Both the position numbers and the translations under genes were made by a program. From the NCBI GenBank assembly GCA_024233285.1, contig JACKPU010000001.1:62001-126000 (forward strand): a DNA stretch of 64,000 nt, written 5' to 3'. The notes beneath the pieces were generated by a model. That model searched no databases. It saw nothing but the letters and a program-made list of their open reading frames with translations, and had not been told where the DNA came from. Below are positions 49,996 to 58,827 of the stretch, one piece after another. This DNA is from Opitutaceae bacterium (lineage in GTDB: Bacteria; Verrucomicrobiota; Verrucomicrobiia; Opitutales; Opitutaceae). The number at the start of each line of letters is the position of its first letter. Positions within the stretch are counted from its first letter, which is position 1.

Positions 49996-50793
49996 ATGCC
50001 GTTGTCGTTCTATTGGGTGGATGCATTCAGCGACCGTCTCTTCGCGGGCAATCCCGCCGGAGTGGTGCCGCTGAATTCATGGTTGTCAGATGAGAAAATG
50101 CAGCAAATCGCGTTTGAGAATGGGCTGGCTGAAACGGCTTTTTTCGTGCCGACCGCCAACGAACGTTTTCATCTGCGCTGGTTCACGCCCAAAGTGGAAG
50201 TCAATCTCTGCGGCCATGCGACACTTGCCTCAGGTCATGTGCTGTTTGAGGTGCTGAAGCACCCGGGTGAACGCATTACCTTCGATTCATTGAGCGGGGC
50301 CCTCACCGTGACCAAGCGCACCGGAAGACTCCAGTTGGATTTCCCGGCGGATCATCCGGTTGAGACAACCGATCCGACCTTGTACCAAATGGTCACCCGC
50401 GCTTTGGGGCAGCCACCTCTCTGGCTTGGCCTGACGTCGATGGATGTCTTTGCCGTGCTTTCGAGCGAACCCGCGGTGGCCCAATTACAACCTGATCACA
50501 CCGCCGTCGCCCAAGCCGGCATGCGCGGCCTGATTGTGACCGCACCCGGTTCCACCGACACGGATTTCGTCTCGCGGTTTTTCGCACCGCAAAGCGGTGT
50601 GCCCGAAGATCCCGTCACCGGCTCGGCACACTGCGCTCTCACCGGGTTTTGGGCCGGACGTTTGGGTCGCAGCGTAATGCACGCGAAACAACTGTCGCCA
50701 CGCGGCGGAGAGTTGTGGTGTGAATTGCGCGGGGATCGCGTCTTGATTGCCGGCCACACCAAGCTGTATGCCTCCGGCCAGATTCACCTTTGA
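49996..50793 (+). CDS. PhzF-family isomerase/epimerase
   Basis: A 265-residue protein with the duplicated PhzF/diaminopimelate-epimerase fold. N-terminal motif DAFSDRLFAGNPAGVV, catalytic Glu in ENGLAETAFF, NLCGHATLASGHVL and the C-terminal PEDPVTGSAHCAL are all typical of the YddE/PhzF group. Most such proteins have no assigned reaction; no phenazine genes are present. Lies 3 nt after the GNAT gene and 2 nt before the Hpt gene. Confidence 0.92.
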   Translation: MPLSFYWVDAFSDRLFAGNPAGVVPLNSWLSDEKMQQIAFENGLAETAFFVPTANERFHLRWFTPKVEVNLCGHATLASGHVLFEVLKHPGERITFDSLSGALTVTKRTGRLQLDFPADHPVETTDPTLYQMVTRALGQPPLWLGLTSMDVFAVLSSEPAVAQLQPDHTAVAQAGMRGLIVTAPGSTDTDFVSRFFAPQSGVPEDPVTGSAHCALTGFWAGRLGRSVMHAKQLSPRGGELWCELRGDRVLIAGHTKLYASGQIHL

Positions 50794-50795
50794 TC

Positions 50796-51134
50796 ATGTC
50801 CGTCCCGACCCCACCCAATGACGCCATCGCGCAACTCGTCGAGATTCTCGGTATCGACGACACCCGTGATCTGGTGCGCACGTTTCTCAAGGAATACGAT
50901 GGTCTCATTCGTTCGATGACCGTGGAGGATCGGCAATTGCAGCATCGCGCTGTGCATTCGCTGAAAAGCAGCTGTCGTCACATGGGACTCATTTTGTTGA
51001 TGCGGAAACTGGAGGCGCTCGAAGCCCGCGTCCTCCTGCCGACCGGCAAAGTAACCATGGAGGATATCGCCGCGCTCAACAGCGAGTTTGAGCGCCAAGT
51101 GCCGCCATTACGTCACTTCGCCAACGGCCGCTGA
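50796..51134 (+). CDS. Hpt-domain phosphotransfer protein
   Basis: A 112-residue stand-alone Hpt domain. The phosphorylatable His is in HRAVHSLKSSCRHMG (consensus HxLKGxxxxxG), with the surrounding four-helix pattern. It would pass phosphate between a hybrid kinase receiver and a response regulator. The window has both: the hybrid kinase at 24966-27353 lacks Hpt, and a NarL-type regulator ends 5 nt away, convergently. The link is an inference. ATG 50796 is used, 2 nt after the phzF stop. Confidence 0.85.
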   Translation: MSVPTPPNDAIAQLVEILGIDDTRDLVRTFLKEYDGLIRSMTVEDRQLQHRAVHSLKSSCRHMGLILLMRKLEALEARVLLPTGKVTMEDIAALNSEFERQVPPLRHFANGR

Positions 51135-51139
51135 ACGGA

Positions 51140-51823
51140 TCAGCTCTTCACGATCCCGGCTTGGATGCAGTAGCGCACCAGGCTGGCCACTTCACGCACC
51201 CCAAGTTTGTCCATGATGTTGGCGCGGTGCTTCTCGACGGTGCGCACGCTCAAGTTGAGCTGCGAAGCCACTTCCTTCGAGGAAAGGCCTTCGCTCACCA
51301 ACCGGGCGACTTCGATTTCGCGCGGCGTAAGAATCTTGGCCACGGCCAGTGAAGGCGTCGCCGGCGGCGGTTGATCCCGCGGCGAAGGCCGCGCCACCGC
51401 GGAGTGCTCACCGGCGGCGCCCGGTTTTGGCGGGACATTGGCTGCGAAGAACATGCCGCCCTTCATGACCGACTCCACGGCCTGCAAAACGTAGTTAAGC
51501 GGCGCGGTTTTATCGACAAACCCGTGCACTCCCTGCCGGATCAGCTGCGACGGCAGCTCGCCGTCGGGATGACTGGTCAGCACCAGAATGCGGGTGGCGG
51601 GCAACTTTTCACGCACGACCTTGACGATTTCCAAGCCGTGCATGCCGGGCAGAAACAGGTCGACCACCAAAAGATCAGGTTTCTCCGTGAGGCAAAAATT
51701 CAAACCTTCCCGGCCGTCGGGAAACTCACCCACCAAACGCAGCCCGGGCACACGACTGAGGGCAAGTGCCAGCATCTGACGGAAAACGGTTTCGTCTTCA
51801 ATGATGACTGTCTTACCGGGCAT
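51140..51823 (-). CDS. NarL/FixJ-family response regulator
   Basis: A 227-residue response regulator. Receiver domain residues 1-120 with acidic pocket IIEDE, phospho-acceptor Asp in LLVVDLFLPGM, Thr/Ser in VLTSHPD and Lys in VDKTAPL. A proline-rich linker (PRDQPPPATPS) leads to the LuxR-type helix-turn-helix at about 163-227 (LTPREIEVARLVSEGLSSKE and SVRTVEKHRANIMDKLGV). ATG 51823 begins the fold. No kinase gene is adjacent; the Hpt gene is the convergent neighbour. Confidence 0.93.
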   Translation of the reverse strand: MPGKTVIIEDETVFRQMLALALSRVPGLRLVGEFPDGREGLNFCLTEKPDLLVVDLFLPGMHGLEIVKVVREKLPATRILVLTSHPDGELPSQLIRQGVHGFVDKTAPLNYVLQAVESVMKGGMFFAANVPPKPGAAGEHSAVARPSPRDQPPPATPSLAVAKILTPREIEVARLVSEGLSSKEVASQLNLSVRTVEKHRANIMDKLGVREVASLVRYCIQAGIVKS

Positions 51824-51957
51824 ACCCACAAGAACAAGAAAGCTGCAAAATGCTTTCAAGAACTAATACCGCCATAAACCAGCGATTTACGCAACCCGGC
51901 AGAGCCCCGTTTACCGGAGTTGCAGCGCAGAATACTTTGCACTCTGTTCAATTCCCA

Positions 51958-52920
51958 GTGACCTCCTCCTCCCCGGCCCGCTCTTCCGTGATCTTGGCAT
52001 TAACCACCATTTACTTGGTTTGGGGCAGCACCTATCTGGGCATCAAGGTCGCCGTGGAGACCATGCCCCCCTTCGCGATGGCCGCCTGTCGGTTTCTCAT
52101 CGCGGGAATCGTGCTGCTGATCGTCTTGATGCTGCGCGGGGGCAAACGTCCAACGCGGCGCCAATGGGTGGACAACACCATCATTGGCACGCTGCTATTA
52201 CTCGGCGGCAACGGTCTGGTCGCTTGGGCCGAGCAATTTATGCCGTCCGGTATCACGGCCCTGCTGATCGGAATCGGTCCGCTGTTTGTAGTGCTGACCG
52301 AATGGGCGTGGCCCGGCGGCCAACGCCCCACCGTCGGTATCATCGGCGCACTGCTGCTGGGACTGGCCGGTGTGGTCTGGCTGGCCGCACCATGGGAAAC
52401 TCAACTCGAGGGCGGATTGCCGTTCACCGGGGTCGCTGTGATTCTGTTTTCCTGCGTTTGCTGGTCCATTGGTTCAATCTACTCCCGGCACGCCAAAAGC
52501 AGCCCGGATCCATTTCAGGCCGCCGCCTTGCAAATGCTCGGTGGCAGTCTGGCCCTTTTCATCACTGCATTCGCCGTCGGTGACTTTGCGCGGCTGGACC
52601 TCGCCGCGATTTCCCACCGTTCATGGTGGGCTCTGGGTTATCTGATCGTCATCGGGTCGTTGGTCGGCTTTTCGACCTTTGTTTGGCTGATGAAAAACGT
52701 GCAGCCCGCTCTCGCGGCCACCTTTGCCTACGTCAATCCCATCGTGGCGGTCTTCCTCGGTTGGTGGCTGCTGAATGAAACCGTGACCCCGCGCACCTTC
52801 GGCGCCGCCAGCATCATCATCACCTCGGTCATTATCATCACGGTGCAGAAAAACCGCCGGGCACTTTCCGTGCCGCCCCGGCAAGTCGTGGCCGCGGCCG
52901 ACGCCGCCAAGGACACCTAA
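51958..52920 (+). CDS. EamA-family (DMT superfamily) transporter
   Basis: A 320-residue membrane protein with ten predicted helices and two EamA repeats. YLVWGSTYLGIKVAVETMPP near the N-terminus and the second half SLVGFSTFVWLMKNVQPALAATFAYVNP are typical of the YedA-like drug/metabolite exporter group. The start is set at GTG 51958, just before the first helix; an ATG at 51850 adds 36 polar residues and lies too close to the divergent regulator start. It would export an amino acid or metabolite; substrate unknown. Convergent with the TIM-barrel gene (6 nt gap). Confidence 0.88.
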   Translation: MTSSSPARSSVILALTTIYLVWGSTYLGIKVAVETMPPFAMAACRFLIAGIVLLIVLMLRGGKRPTRRQWVDNTIIGTLLLLGGNGLVAWAEQFMPSGITALLIGIGPLFVVLTEWAWPGGQRPTVGIIGALLLGLAGVVWLAAPWETQLEGGLPFTGVAVILFSCVCWSIGSIYSRHAKSSPDPFQAAALQMLGGSLALFITAFAVGDFARLDLAAISHRSWWALGYLIVIGSLVGFSTFVWLMKNVQPALAATFAYVNPIVAVFLGWWLLNETVTPRTFGAASIIITSVIIITVQKNRRALSVPPRQVVAAADAAKDT

Positions 52921-52926
52921 AAAGTC

Positions 52927-53694
52927 TCAGGTCGTTTCCTTCAACCAACCCGTCAGCGTCGCGGCATCGCGCAGGAAATTCTCCCGCGATTCATCGCGCA
53001 CAAATTCCAACATCGCCCCGCGGTCCCCCGGCGCTTTCCAGGCGGCAGCGAGAAACTTCCTCCAGCGTTCCTCGCCTTCTGCCAGCGCCCGGCGATCCTG
53101 AGGGGTGTGCCAATGAAACACATGCAGGTGCGAGAGCTTCGGGGACAGTTGAACAAGCGCCTGCAGGCAAGTCTCGTCCGACATCCCCATCAACGGTTGC
53201 CAGTAGGTATAGAGGTTGGGGTGGTCCACTTCGAGCAGGAGCTGGTTGGTGGATTCGTTGGTGTCAGTCAGCGTGCCGCCATGGAACTCGGTGGCCACGC
53301 GGACCCCGGCTTTCGCCGCCAGGCCGGCAATCCGGCGCAAGTCGGCCACCACGCGCCAGCGCGCTTCCTCGCTGGTCGATTCCGAACCCGATGTGCCCGC
53401 CCAAACGCGAATGACCGGTGCCCCAAGTTCGAGCGCCGTGGCCAGAACTTGCTGGAAAGGCAGACCGTTGTCCTCGCTGTTCGCCACGCGATAGTAACTG
53501 CCATAAGCCATCACCTCGAGCCCGGCTTCGCGCGTGAGCTCGCTCACCTCGCGCGCACGGGGCAAATCACCATGCGGCACATGGATGTCGCCACCCCACT
53601 CGATGCCCCGCAGCCCGGCTTGCCGCACCAGTGCCACAATTTCCGCCGGAGGCAGCTTGCGAAACGTAACCGAGACCAATCCCGCATAAATCAT
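52927..53694 (-). CDS. Sugar phosphate isomerase/epimerase (AP endonuclease 2 TIM-barrel family)
   Basis: A 255-residue TIM-barrel protein of the IolE/IolI/hydroxypyruvate-isomerase-like fold (PF01261). GLRGIEWGGDIHVPHGD carries the typical metal-binding Glu, VATEFHGGTLTDT and HLHVFHWHTPQDRR the later metal ligands, and LEFVRDES the last Glu. Acts probably as a metal-dependent isomerase or epimerase of a sugar or cyclitol; no substrate can be named. ATG 53694 begins the barrel; a 74-codon upstream extension overlaps the promoter of the divergent lipoprotein and was rejected. Confidence 0.87.
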   Translation of the reverse strand: MIYAGLVSVTFRKLPPAEIVALVRQAGLRGIEWGGDIHVPHGDLPRAREVSELTREAGLEVMAYGSYYRVANSEDNGLPFQQVLATALELGAPVIRVWAGTSGSESTSEEARWRVVADLRRIAGLAAKAGVRVATEFHGGTLTDTNESTNQLLLEVDHPNLYTYWQPLMGMSDETCLQALVQLSPKLSHLHVFHWHTPQDRRALAEGEERWRKFLAAAWKAPGDRGAMLEFVRDESRENFLRDAATLTGWLKETT

Positions 53695-53788
53695 GTCGCT
53701 ATCGTGGAGCCTGGGCAGGGAACGCCAAGCCGCTTTTGCGGGTCGAAGCGAATTTGCCAAACCTCTGTCTGTTGTTACGCTTAACACT

Positions 53789-54226
53789 ATGAAACTCCGC
53801 CTGACTGTTCTCGCCGTCGTTTTGGGACTGACCGGCTGCAGCACCTTTGAAAAGCGCGCCGAGCAAAAGTCCGAGGTGTATGCCCGCCTCGACGCCGAGA
53901 CCCAAGGCAAGCTCAAACAGGGCCTGGTCGAGATCGGCTATTCACCCGACATGGTTTACATCGCCTTGGGCACGCCGGATCAGCGCAATGAAACGGTCAC
54001 CGCCAAGGGTCGGCAGGAAATTTGGATCTACAATTCCTATTATACGGAATACCGCGGCACCGACCACTTGGGCTACCGTCGCTATGTCGACTACAACCCG
54101 GTCACCAAAAAATATTTCGTGTATTACGAGCCGGTGCGCGTGGATGTTTATCGCGACCGCATCGAGGAACGCATCCGCATCACCTTTGCGGATGGCAAGG
54201 TCACGATGATCGAACAGGCCAAGTAA
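53789..54226 (+). CDS. Small lipoprotein with SmpA/BamE-like features
   Basis: A 145-residue lipoprotein: MKLRLTVLAVVLGLTGCS ends in the lipobox LTGC. The mature part, with LVEIGYSPDMVYIALGTPDQRN, resembles the helix-turn of BamE/SmpA-like domains (a short helix followed by GxP), then an aromatic stretch WIYNSYYTEYRGTDHLGYRR. It ends with FADGKVTMIEQAK. Family not certain; an outer-membrane assembly or anchor role is only a possibility. Confidence 0.75.
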   Translation: MKLRLTVLAVVLGLTGCSTFEKRAEQKSEVYARLDAETQGKLKQGLVEIGYSPDMVYIALGTPDQRNETVTAKGRQEIWIYNSYYTEYRGTDHLGYRRYVDYNPVTKKYFVYYEPVRVDVYRDRIEERIRITFADGKVTMIEQAK

Positions 54227-54293
54227 TGCCATCAAACCCCGCTGACGGACAACGCGATTGACCGTCAGCGTCCGGACCGCCTTGCTATCGCGC

Positions 54294-54554
54294 ATGGCTA
54301 CCCCTGAAAATCGTCGGGCGCACTGGCGGGCGAATCTGCGACTCATCGTGGGCCTCTTGTGCGTGTGGGCTTTCGTTTCGTTTGGCTGCTCAATCTTCTT
54401 CGTGGATCAACTCGACCGGATAAAAATCGGCGGCTTCGGCCTCGGTTTCTGGATGGCGCAGCAAGGGTCGATATATGTCTTCGTCGCGCTTATTGCGATC
54501 TACGCCTGGCGCATGCGACGAATTGATCGCCAGTATCACGTCCACGAGGACTGA
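54294..54554 (+). CDS. DUF4212 small subunit of solute:sodium symporter
   Basis: An 86-residue protein with two membrane helices (LIVGLLCVWAFVSFGCSIFFV and FWMAQQGSIYVFVALIAIYAW). It matches the DUF4212 family, which always precedes a VC_2705-type SSS symporter; the gene is 31 nt upstream of that symporter here. ATG 54294 gives the family N-terminus (MATPENRRAHWRAN). Confidence 0.92.
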   Translation: MATPENRRAHWRANLRLIVGLLCVWAFVSFGCSIFFVDQLDRIKIGGFGLGFWMAQQGSIYVFVALIAIYAWRMRRIDRQYHVHED

Positions 54555-54585
54555 CCCCTCACCTCAACTTTCCTTACCCCACCCC

Positions 54586-56316
54586 ATGAGTGTTCAGCAC
54601 TGGACCTTTCTGATCGTCGGACTCTCGTTCGCCCTCTACCTCTACATCGCTTGGCGCTCCCGCGCGGGCAGCACGAGCGAGTTTTACGTCTCGGGCTCGA
54701 CGGTGCATCCCGTGCATAACGGCATGGCCACCGCCGCGGATTGGATGAGCGCCGCCTCGTTCATCTCCATGGCCGGGATCATCTCCTTCATGGGCCGCGA
54801 TGGTGGCGTCTACCTGATGGGCTGGACCGGCGGCTACGTTTTGCTGGCGCTGCTGCTCGCGCCCTATCTGCGCAAGTTCGGCAAGTTCACCGTGCCCAAC
54901 TTTGTCGGTGACCGCTACTATTCCCAATTCGCCCGTGTCGTGGCCGTGCTCTGCGCGATCATGATTTCATTCACCTACGTGGCCGGGCAGATGCGCGGGG
55001 TGGGCATCGTCTTCGCCCGCTTTCTCGAAGTGGACATCACCATGGGTGTGATCATCGGCACCGGCATTGTGTTTTGCTATGCGGTGTTCGGTGGCATGAA
55101 GGGCATCACCTACACGCAGGTCGCCCAATACTGCGTCTTGATTTTCGCCTACATGGTCCCGGCGATTTTCATCGCGATCATGATGACCGGTCACGTCATT
55201 CCGCAGCTCGGTTTCGGCGGCACCCTCAACGATGGCAGCGGACAGCACCTGCTCGACAAGCTTGACGGTCTGAGCACGGAGCTCGGATTCGCCGCCTACA
55301 CCGCCGGCGTGCGCCCAACCATCGACGTGGCCGCAATCACCATGGCCCTCATGGTGGGCACCGCCGGATTGCCGCACGTCATCGTGCGGTTTTACACCGT
55401 GCCGAGCGTCAAGGCGGCACGCTCCTCGGCGTTCTGGGCGATCTTGTTTATCGCCCTGCTTTACAGCACCGCCCCGGCCGTCGCCGCGTTCGCCCGCACC
55501 AACCTGCTTGGCACCGTCAACAACGCGAGTTACGCCGAAGTCCCCGACTGGTTCACAAACTGGGAGAAAACCGGCCTGATCACTTACAACGACAAAAACG
55601 GCGACGGTCGCATCCAATATTACAACGACCAGAACAAAGACCCCGCGTTTCAAGCCAAGGCCACGGCCGAAGGCTGGCAGGGCAATGAACTGACGATCGA
55701 TCGCGACATCATGGTGCTGGCGAATCCCGAGATCGCCCAATTGCCCAATTGGGTCATTGGGCTGGTCGCCGCCGGCGCACTTGCCGCTGCACTTTCAACC
55801 GCCGCGGGGCTGTTGCTCGTTATCTCGACCGCGTTTGCGCATGACTTCGTGAAGTGTTGGGTGAAGCCGAACATCACCGAAAAAGGAGAGCTGAACTGCG
55901 CCCGCATCGCCGCCGGCGTGGCCGTGGCGGTGGCCGCCTACTTCGGCATCAACCCGCCGGGGTTTGTCGCCCAGGTCGTGGCGTTCGCCTTCGGCTTGGC
56001 CGCCGCGTCATTCTTCCCGGCGATTATCATGGGGGTGTTCCAAAAACGCATGAATCGCGAAGGCGCGGTCAGCGGCATGGTCGTCGGCATCGTCTTCACC
56101 GCCGCATATATCATTTGGTTCAAGTTCATCCATCCGGAACAAAATAACGACGCGCACTGGTGGTTCGGCATCTCGCCCGAAGGCATCGGCTCCGTGGGCA
56201 TGCTGCTTAATTTCGTCGTCGCCCAAGTCGTCGCAAAGTTTACCGCCCCGCCACCCGCCGACGTGCAGGAAATCGTCGAGCACATCCGCTTCCCCAAGGA
56301 ACTGCGTTCGAAATGA
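54586..56316 (+). CDS. Sodium:solute symporter, VC_2705 subfamily (acetate/pyruvate type)
   Basis: A 576-residue SSS-family transporter with about 13 helices. N-terminal HWTFLIVGLSFALYLYIAW, core VSGSTVHPVHNGMATAADWMSA, GTAGLPHVIVRFYTV and ALAAALSTAAGLLLVIST are strongly characteristic of the ActP-like group. A hydrophilic insert around residue 325 contains DKNGDGRIQYYN, an EF-hand-like loop, followed by QNKDP. Partner is the DUF4212 protein directly upstream. The substrate is probably a short monocarboxylate such as acetate, pyruvate or lactate; this is family-level inference. The stop lies 1 nt from the convergent gpsA stop. Confidence 0.92.
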   Translation: MSVQHWTFLIVGLSFALYLYIAWRSRAGSTSEFYVSGSTVHPVHNGMATAADWMSAASFISMAGIISFMGRDGGVYLMGWTGGYVLLALLLAPYLRKFGKFTVPNFVGDRYYSQFARVVAVLCAIMISFTYVAGQMRGVGIVFARFLEVDITMGVIIGTGIVFCYAVFGGMKGITYTQVAQYCVLIFAYMVPAIFIAIMMTGHVIPQLGFGGTLNDGSGQHLLDKLDGLSTELGFAAYTAGVRPTIDVAAITMALMVGTAGLPHVIVRFYTVPSVKAARSSAFWAILFIALLYSTAPAVAAFARTNLLGTVNNASYAEVPDWFTNWEKTGLITYNDKNGDGRIQYYNDQNKDPAFQAKATAEGWQGNELTIDRDIMVLANPEIAQLPNWVIGLVAAGALAAALSTAAGLLLVISTAFAHDFVKCWVKPNITEKGELNCARIAAGVAVAVAAYFGINPPGFVAQVVAFAFGLAAASFFPAIIMGVFQKRMNREGAVSGMVVGIVFTAAYIIWFKFIHPEQNNDAHWWFGISPEGIGSVGMLLNFVVAQVVAKFTAPPPADVQEIVEHIRFPKELRSK

Positions 56317-56317
56317 C

Positions 56318-57346
56318 TTAGGAAGTCACGCCGGGAAACGGCGTGACGGTTTCGCGCTTCAGGCCCCGGTTCATCAACGACTGCAAGGCCGCCGCCGGCG
56401 CCTTGCCTTCGTAAAGGATGGCATGAATTTCGTGCAGGATCGGCGCGTCGATCCCACGCTGCTGGCAGAGCTCCTCGAATGCCAGCGTGGTGCGGTAGCC
56501 TTCAACCACCGTGCGACGATTGGCAATGAGTGCGGCCGCCTGGGCTCCGGCACCGATTTGCTCACCAAACTGGCGGTTGCGACTCCATGCACCGTGGCAG
56601 GTCGCCACCAAGTCGCCGAACCCGCTCAGTCCATAAAACGTCTCCGGCTGAGCACCCAGAGCCGCGCCCACGCGCACCATCTCGGTCAACGCCCGCGTCA
56701 GCAAAGCCGCCCGGGCGTTGTCGCCAAGTTTCAGCCCGTCACAACAGCCCGCGGCAATCGCATAGATATTCTTCAAACAGCCGCCCAATTCCGCGCCCAA
56801 CAAATCGTCGCTCGTGTAAACCCGCAGCATGGGATTGCTGAGCGCGGCCTGCACCTCGCGCAAAATTTCCTCGGGGCTCGTGCAGGCCAGCACCATGGCC
56901 GCCGGTTGCCGGCCGGCCACCTCTTCGGCATTCGTCGGACCGGTCAGGGCACCAACCGCCGGACCGGGCAGGATTTCGGCAATGATTTCGGAGGGACGTT
57001 TGTGGGTGCCCACTTCCAACCCCTTGACCAGACTCAGGATGAATTTCAGGCGGCCCGTTTTGGGCAGCGCTGCCTTCACCCGCTCGCATGTCTCCCGCAT
57101 GGCATGTGACGGACAGGCCAGCAGGATCACATCTGCTTCCGCCAGTGCGATTTCAAGGTCGGCGGTGATACGCAAGCGGTCCGGCAAGGAAACGCCCGGC
57201 AAGTAGTCCGCATTCACGCGGGTCGATTGCAGCACTTCGGCATGTTCGCTCCGCCGGGGCACCAAAATCGCCGGGTGACCGGTGCGGGCCAAGTGCACGG
57301 CGAAGGCCGTGCCCCATGCGCCTGCGCCGATGACCGTAAAATTCAT
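56318..57346 (-). CDS. gpsA: Glycerol-3-phosphate dehydrogenase (NAD(P)+)
   Basis: A 342-residue enzyme making sn-glycerol-3-phosphate from dihydroxyacetone phosphate for phospholipids. NAD loop IGAGAWGTAFAVHLA, ACPSHAMRE, GPTNAEEV (usually GPSFAxEV), and the catalytic lysine in GGCLKNIYAIAAG are present; YGLSGFGDLVATC is the family signature. Length and start (MNFTVIGAGAWG) fit. The gene follows lysA on the same strand with about 95 nt between, so the two are probably co-transcribed. Confidence 0.95.
   Translation of the reverse strand: MNFTVIGAGAWGTAFAVHLARTGHPAILVPRRSEHAEVLQSTRVNADYLPGVSLPDRLRITADLEIALAEADVILLACPSHAMRETCERVKAALPKTGRLKFILSLVKGLEVGTHKRPSEIIAEILPGPAVGALTGPTNAEEVAGRQPAAMVLACTSPEEILREVQAALSNPMLRVYTSDDLLGAELGGCLKNIYAIAAGCCDGLKLGDNARAALLTRALTEMVRVGAALGAQPETFYGLSGFGDLVATCHGAWSRNRQFGEQIGAGAQAAALIANRRTVVEGYRTTLAFEELCQQRGIDAPILHEIHAILYEGKAPAAALQSLMNRGLKRETVTPFPGVTS
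56325..56347. other. Perfect hairpin at the convergent symporter/gpsA junction
   Basis: GTCACGCCG-GGAAA-CGGCGTGAC is a 9-bp perfect stem with a 5-nt loop, inside the last codons of gpsA and 9 nt past the symporter stop. Neither strand has a T-run after it, so it may slow or mark transcript ends from both directions rather than act as a normal terminator. Confidence 0.55.
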
Positions 57347-57442
57347 AACACCCGTTAATCATCCTTTCGGCAGCTCGGCACGCGTTTTTTTCAGGCCCCA
57401 GAGCTCGCCGCGACCTGCGTGATCCGACCACTCACGTTCGGC

Positions 57443-58750
57443 TCAGCCGCGCAGAAAGGTCGGGACTTTTTCGTTGGCCAGCATCTGCTCGGTGGATTCC
57501 CGGGCGTTGATCAGTTCAAAGGTGCTGCCTTTAACAATGACCTCGGCAGGCAAGGGCCGGCTATTGTAACGACTGGCCATGGAAAAGCCATAGGCACCGG
57601 CACTCATGATGGCGAGGAGTTCGCCCTCTCCCAGTTCCTGCAACTGCCGGTCCTTGGCAAAGCAATCGCTCGTCTCGCAGATCGGCCCAACCACGTCCGC
57701 GATCAGCGCCCGCCGCGAGGTATCTCGCTGCAACGGCACAATGTCGTGCCAACTCTCATACATTGCCGGCCGCACGAGGTCGTTCATCGCGGCGTCGATC
57801 ACGAGGAAGTTCTTGCCTTCACTGCGCTTCAAATACTCGACCCGCGAAAGCAACACGCCGGCATTGGCGGTGATGAAACGCCCGTGCTCCAGTAGGATTT
57901 TCAGGCCCAAGGGCTTCAGCAAGGGCGCGAGCGCCGCGCCATAGGTTTCCGGCGTCAATGGCCGTTGACCGGCCGCCTGGACATTCCACCACTCCGCCCG
58001 ACCGCTGGCCAAGGCATCGTGATAAACCACCCCGAGTCCGCCACCGATCGAGAAATACTCAAGGTCATGGCCCTGCTTCAGCTCGGCGACAAACGGTGCC
58101 GCCTTGCCCACGGCGTCCACAAACGGCGCAACCTCCGTGAGCTGGGAGCCAATATGCATTTGCACGCCACGCAGGCGCAGATGCTTCAGCTTGCCGAGCG
58201 CTTCATGAACCCGCTCGGCTTGGGCCAGCGGGATGCCAAACTTGTTGCCGCTCTTGCCCGTGGTGATCTTCGCATGCGTCCGGGCGTCGACATCCGGGTT
58301 GATCCGGATCGCAACGGGCGCCACGCAATCCATCGTGCCGGCCACATGATTGATGCGCGCCAGTTCGGGTTCGCTTTCGACATGAAACGCCATGATGCCC
58401 GAGGCGAGAGCCAGGCGGATCTCATCCTCACTCTTGCCCACCCCGGCAAACACACTGCGGGACAAATCGCCGCCCACCGCCAGCACCCGGCGAATTTCGC
58501 CTTGGCTGACCAAGTCAAAGCCGGCGCCCAGGTTGTGCAAGTGACGCAGCACGGCGAGATTCGAGTTGGCCTTCACCGCGTAACAAATGCCGACATCCAA
58601 CCCCGGCAAACAGTCCGCGAGCCGCCGGTAATTTTCCCCGATCGTCGTGGCGCTGTAAACGTAGGTCGGCGTGCCGTATAGCCGCGCCACGGCCGCCAAA
58701 TCCACCGATTCACAGTGCAGGTTTTGATTAGAGTAATGAAAATGGTGCAT
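57443..58750 (-). CDS. lysA: Diaminopimelate decarboxylase
   Basis: A 435-residue fold-type III PLP enzyme, last step of lysine biosynthesis. PLP lysine in CYAVKANSN, phosphate loop GGGLG, substrate motif PICETSDCFAKDR with the catalytic Cys, and the C-terminal AGAYGFSMASRYNSRP are all there. Cytoplasmic homodimer. Together with gpsA it forms a two-gene unit; the divergent small membrane-protein gene starts 77 nt away. Confidence 0.95.
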   Translation of the reverse strand: MHHFHYSNQNLHCESVDLAAVARLYGTPTYVYSATTIGENYRRLADCLPGLDVGICYAVKANSNLAVLRHLHNLGAGFDLVSQGEIRRVLAVGGDLSRSVFAGVGKSEDEIRLALASGIMAFHVESEPELARINHVAGTMDCVAPVAIRINPDVDARTHAKITTGKSGNKFGIPLAQAERVHEALGKLKHLRLRGVQMHIGSQLTEVAPFVDAVGKAAPFVAELKQGHDLEYFSIGGGLGVVYHDALASGRAEWWNVQAAGQRPLTPETYGAALAPLLKPLGLKILLEHGRFITANAGVLLSRVEYLKRSEGKNFLVIDAAMNDLVRPAMYESWHDIVPLQRDTSRRALIADVVGPICETSDCFAKDRQLQELGEGELLAIMSAGAYGFSMASRYNSRPLPAEVIVKGSTFELINARESTEQMLANEKVPTFLRG

Positions 58751-58827
58751 GGGGCCGGAGGCAAAATGATGTCAAAACCACGGGATTGGCGAGTTTGACC
58801 TTGAAATACCCCGGTTGAATTTCGCCA

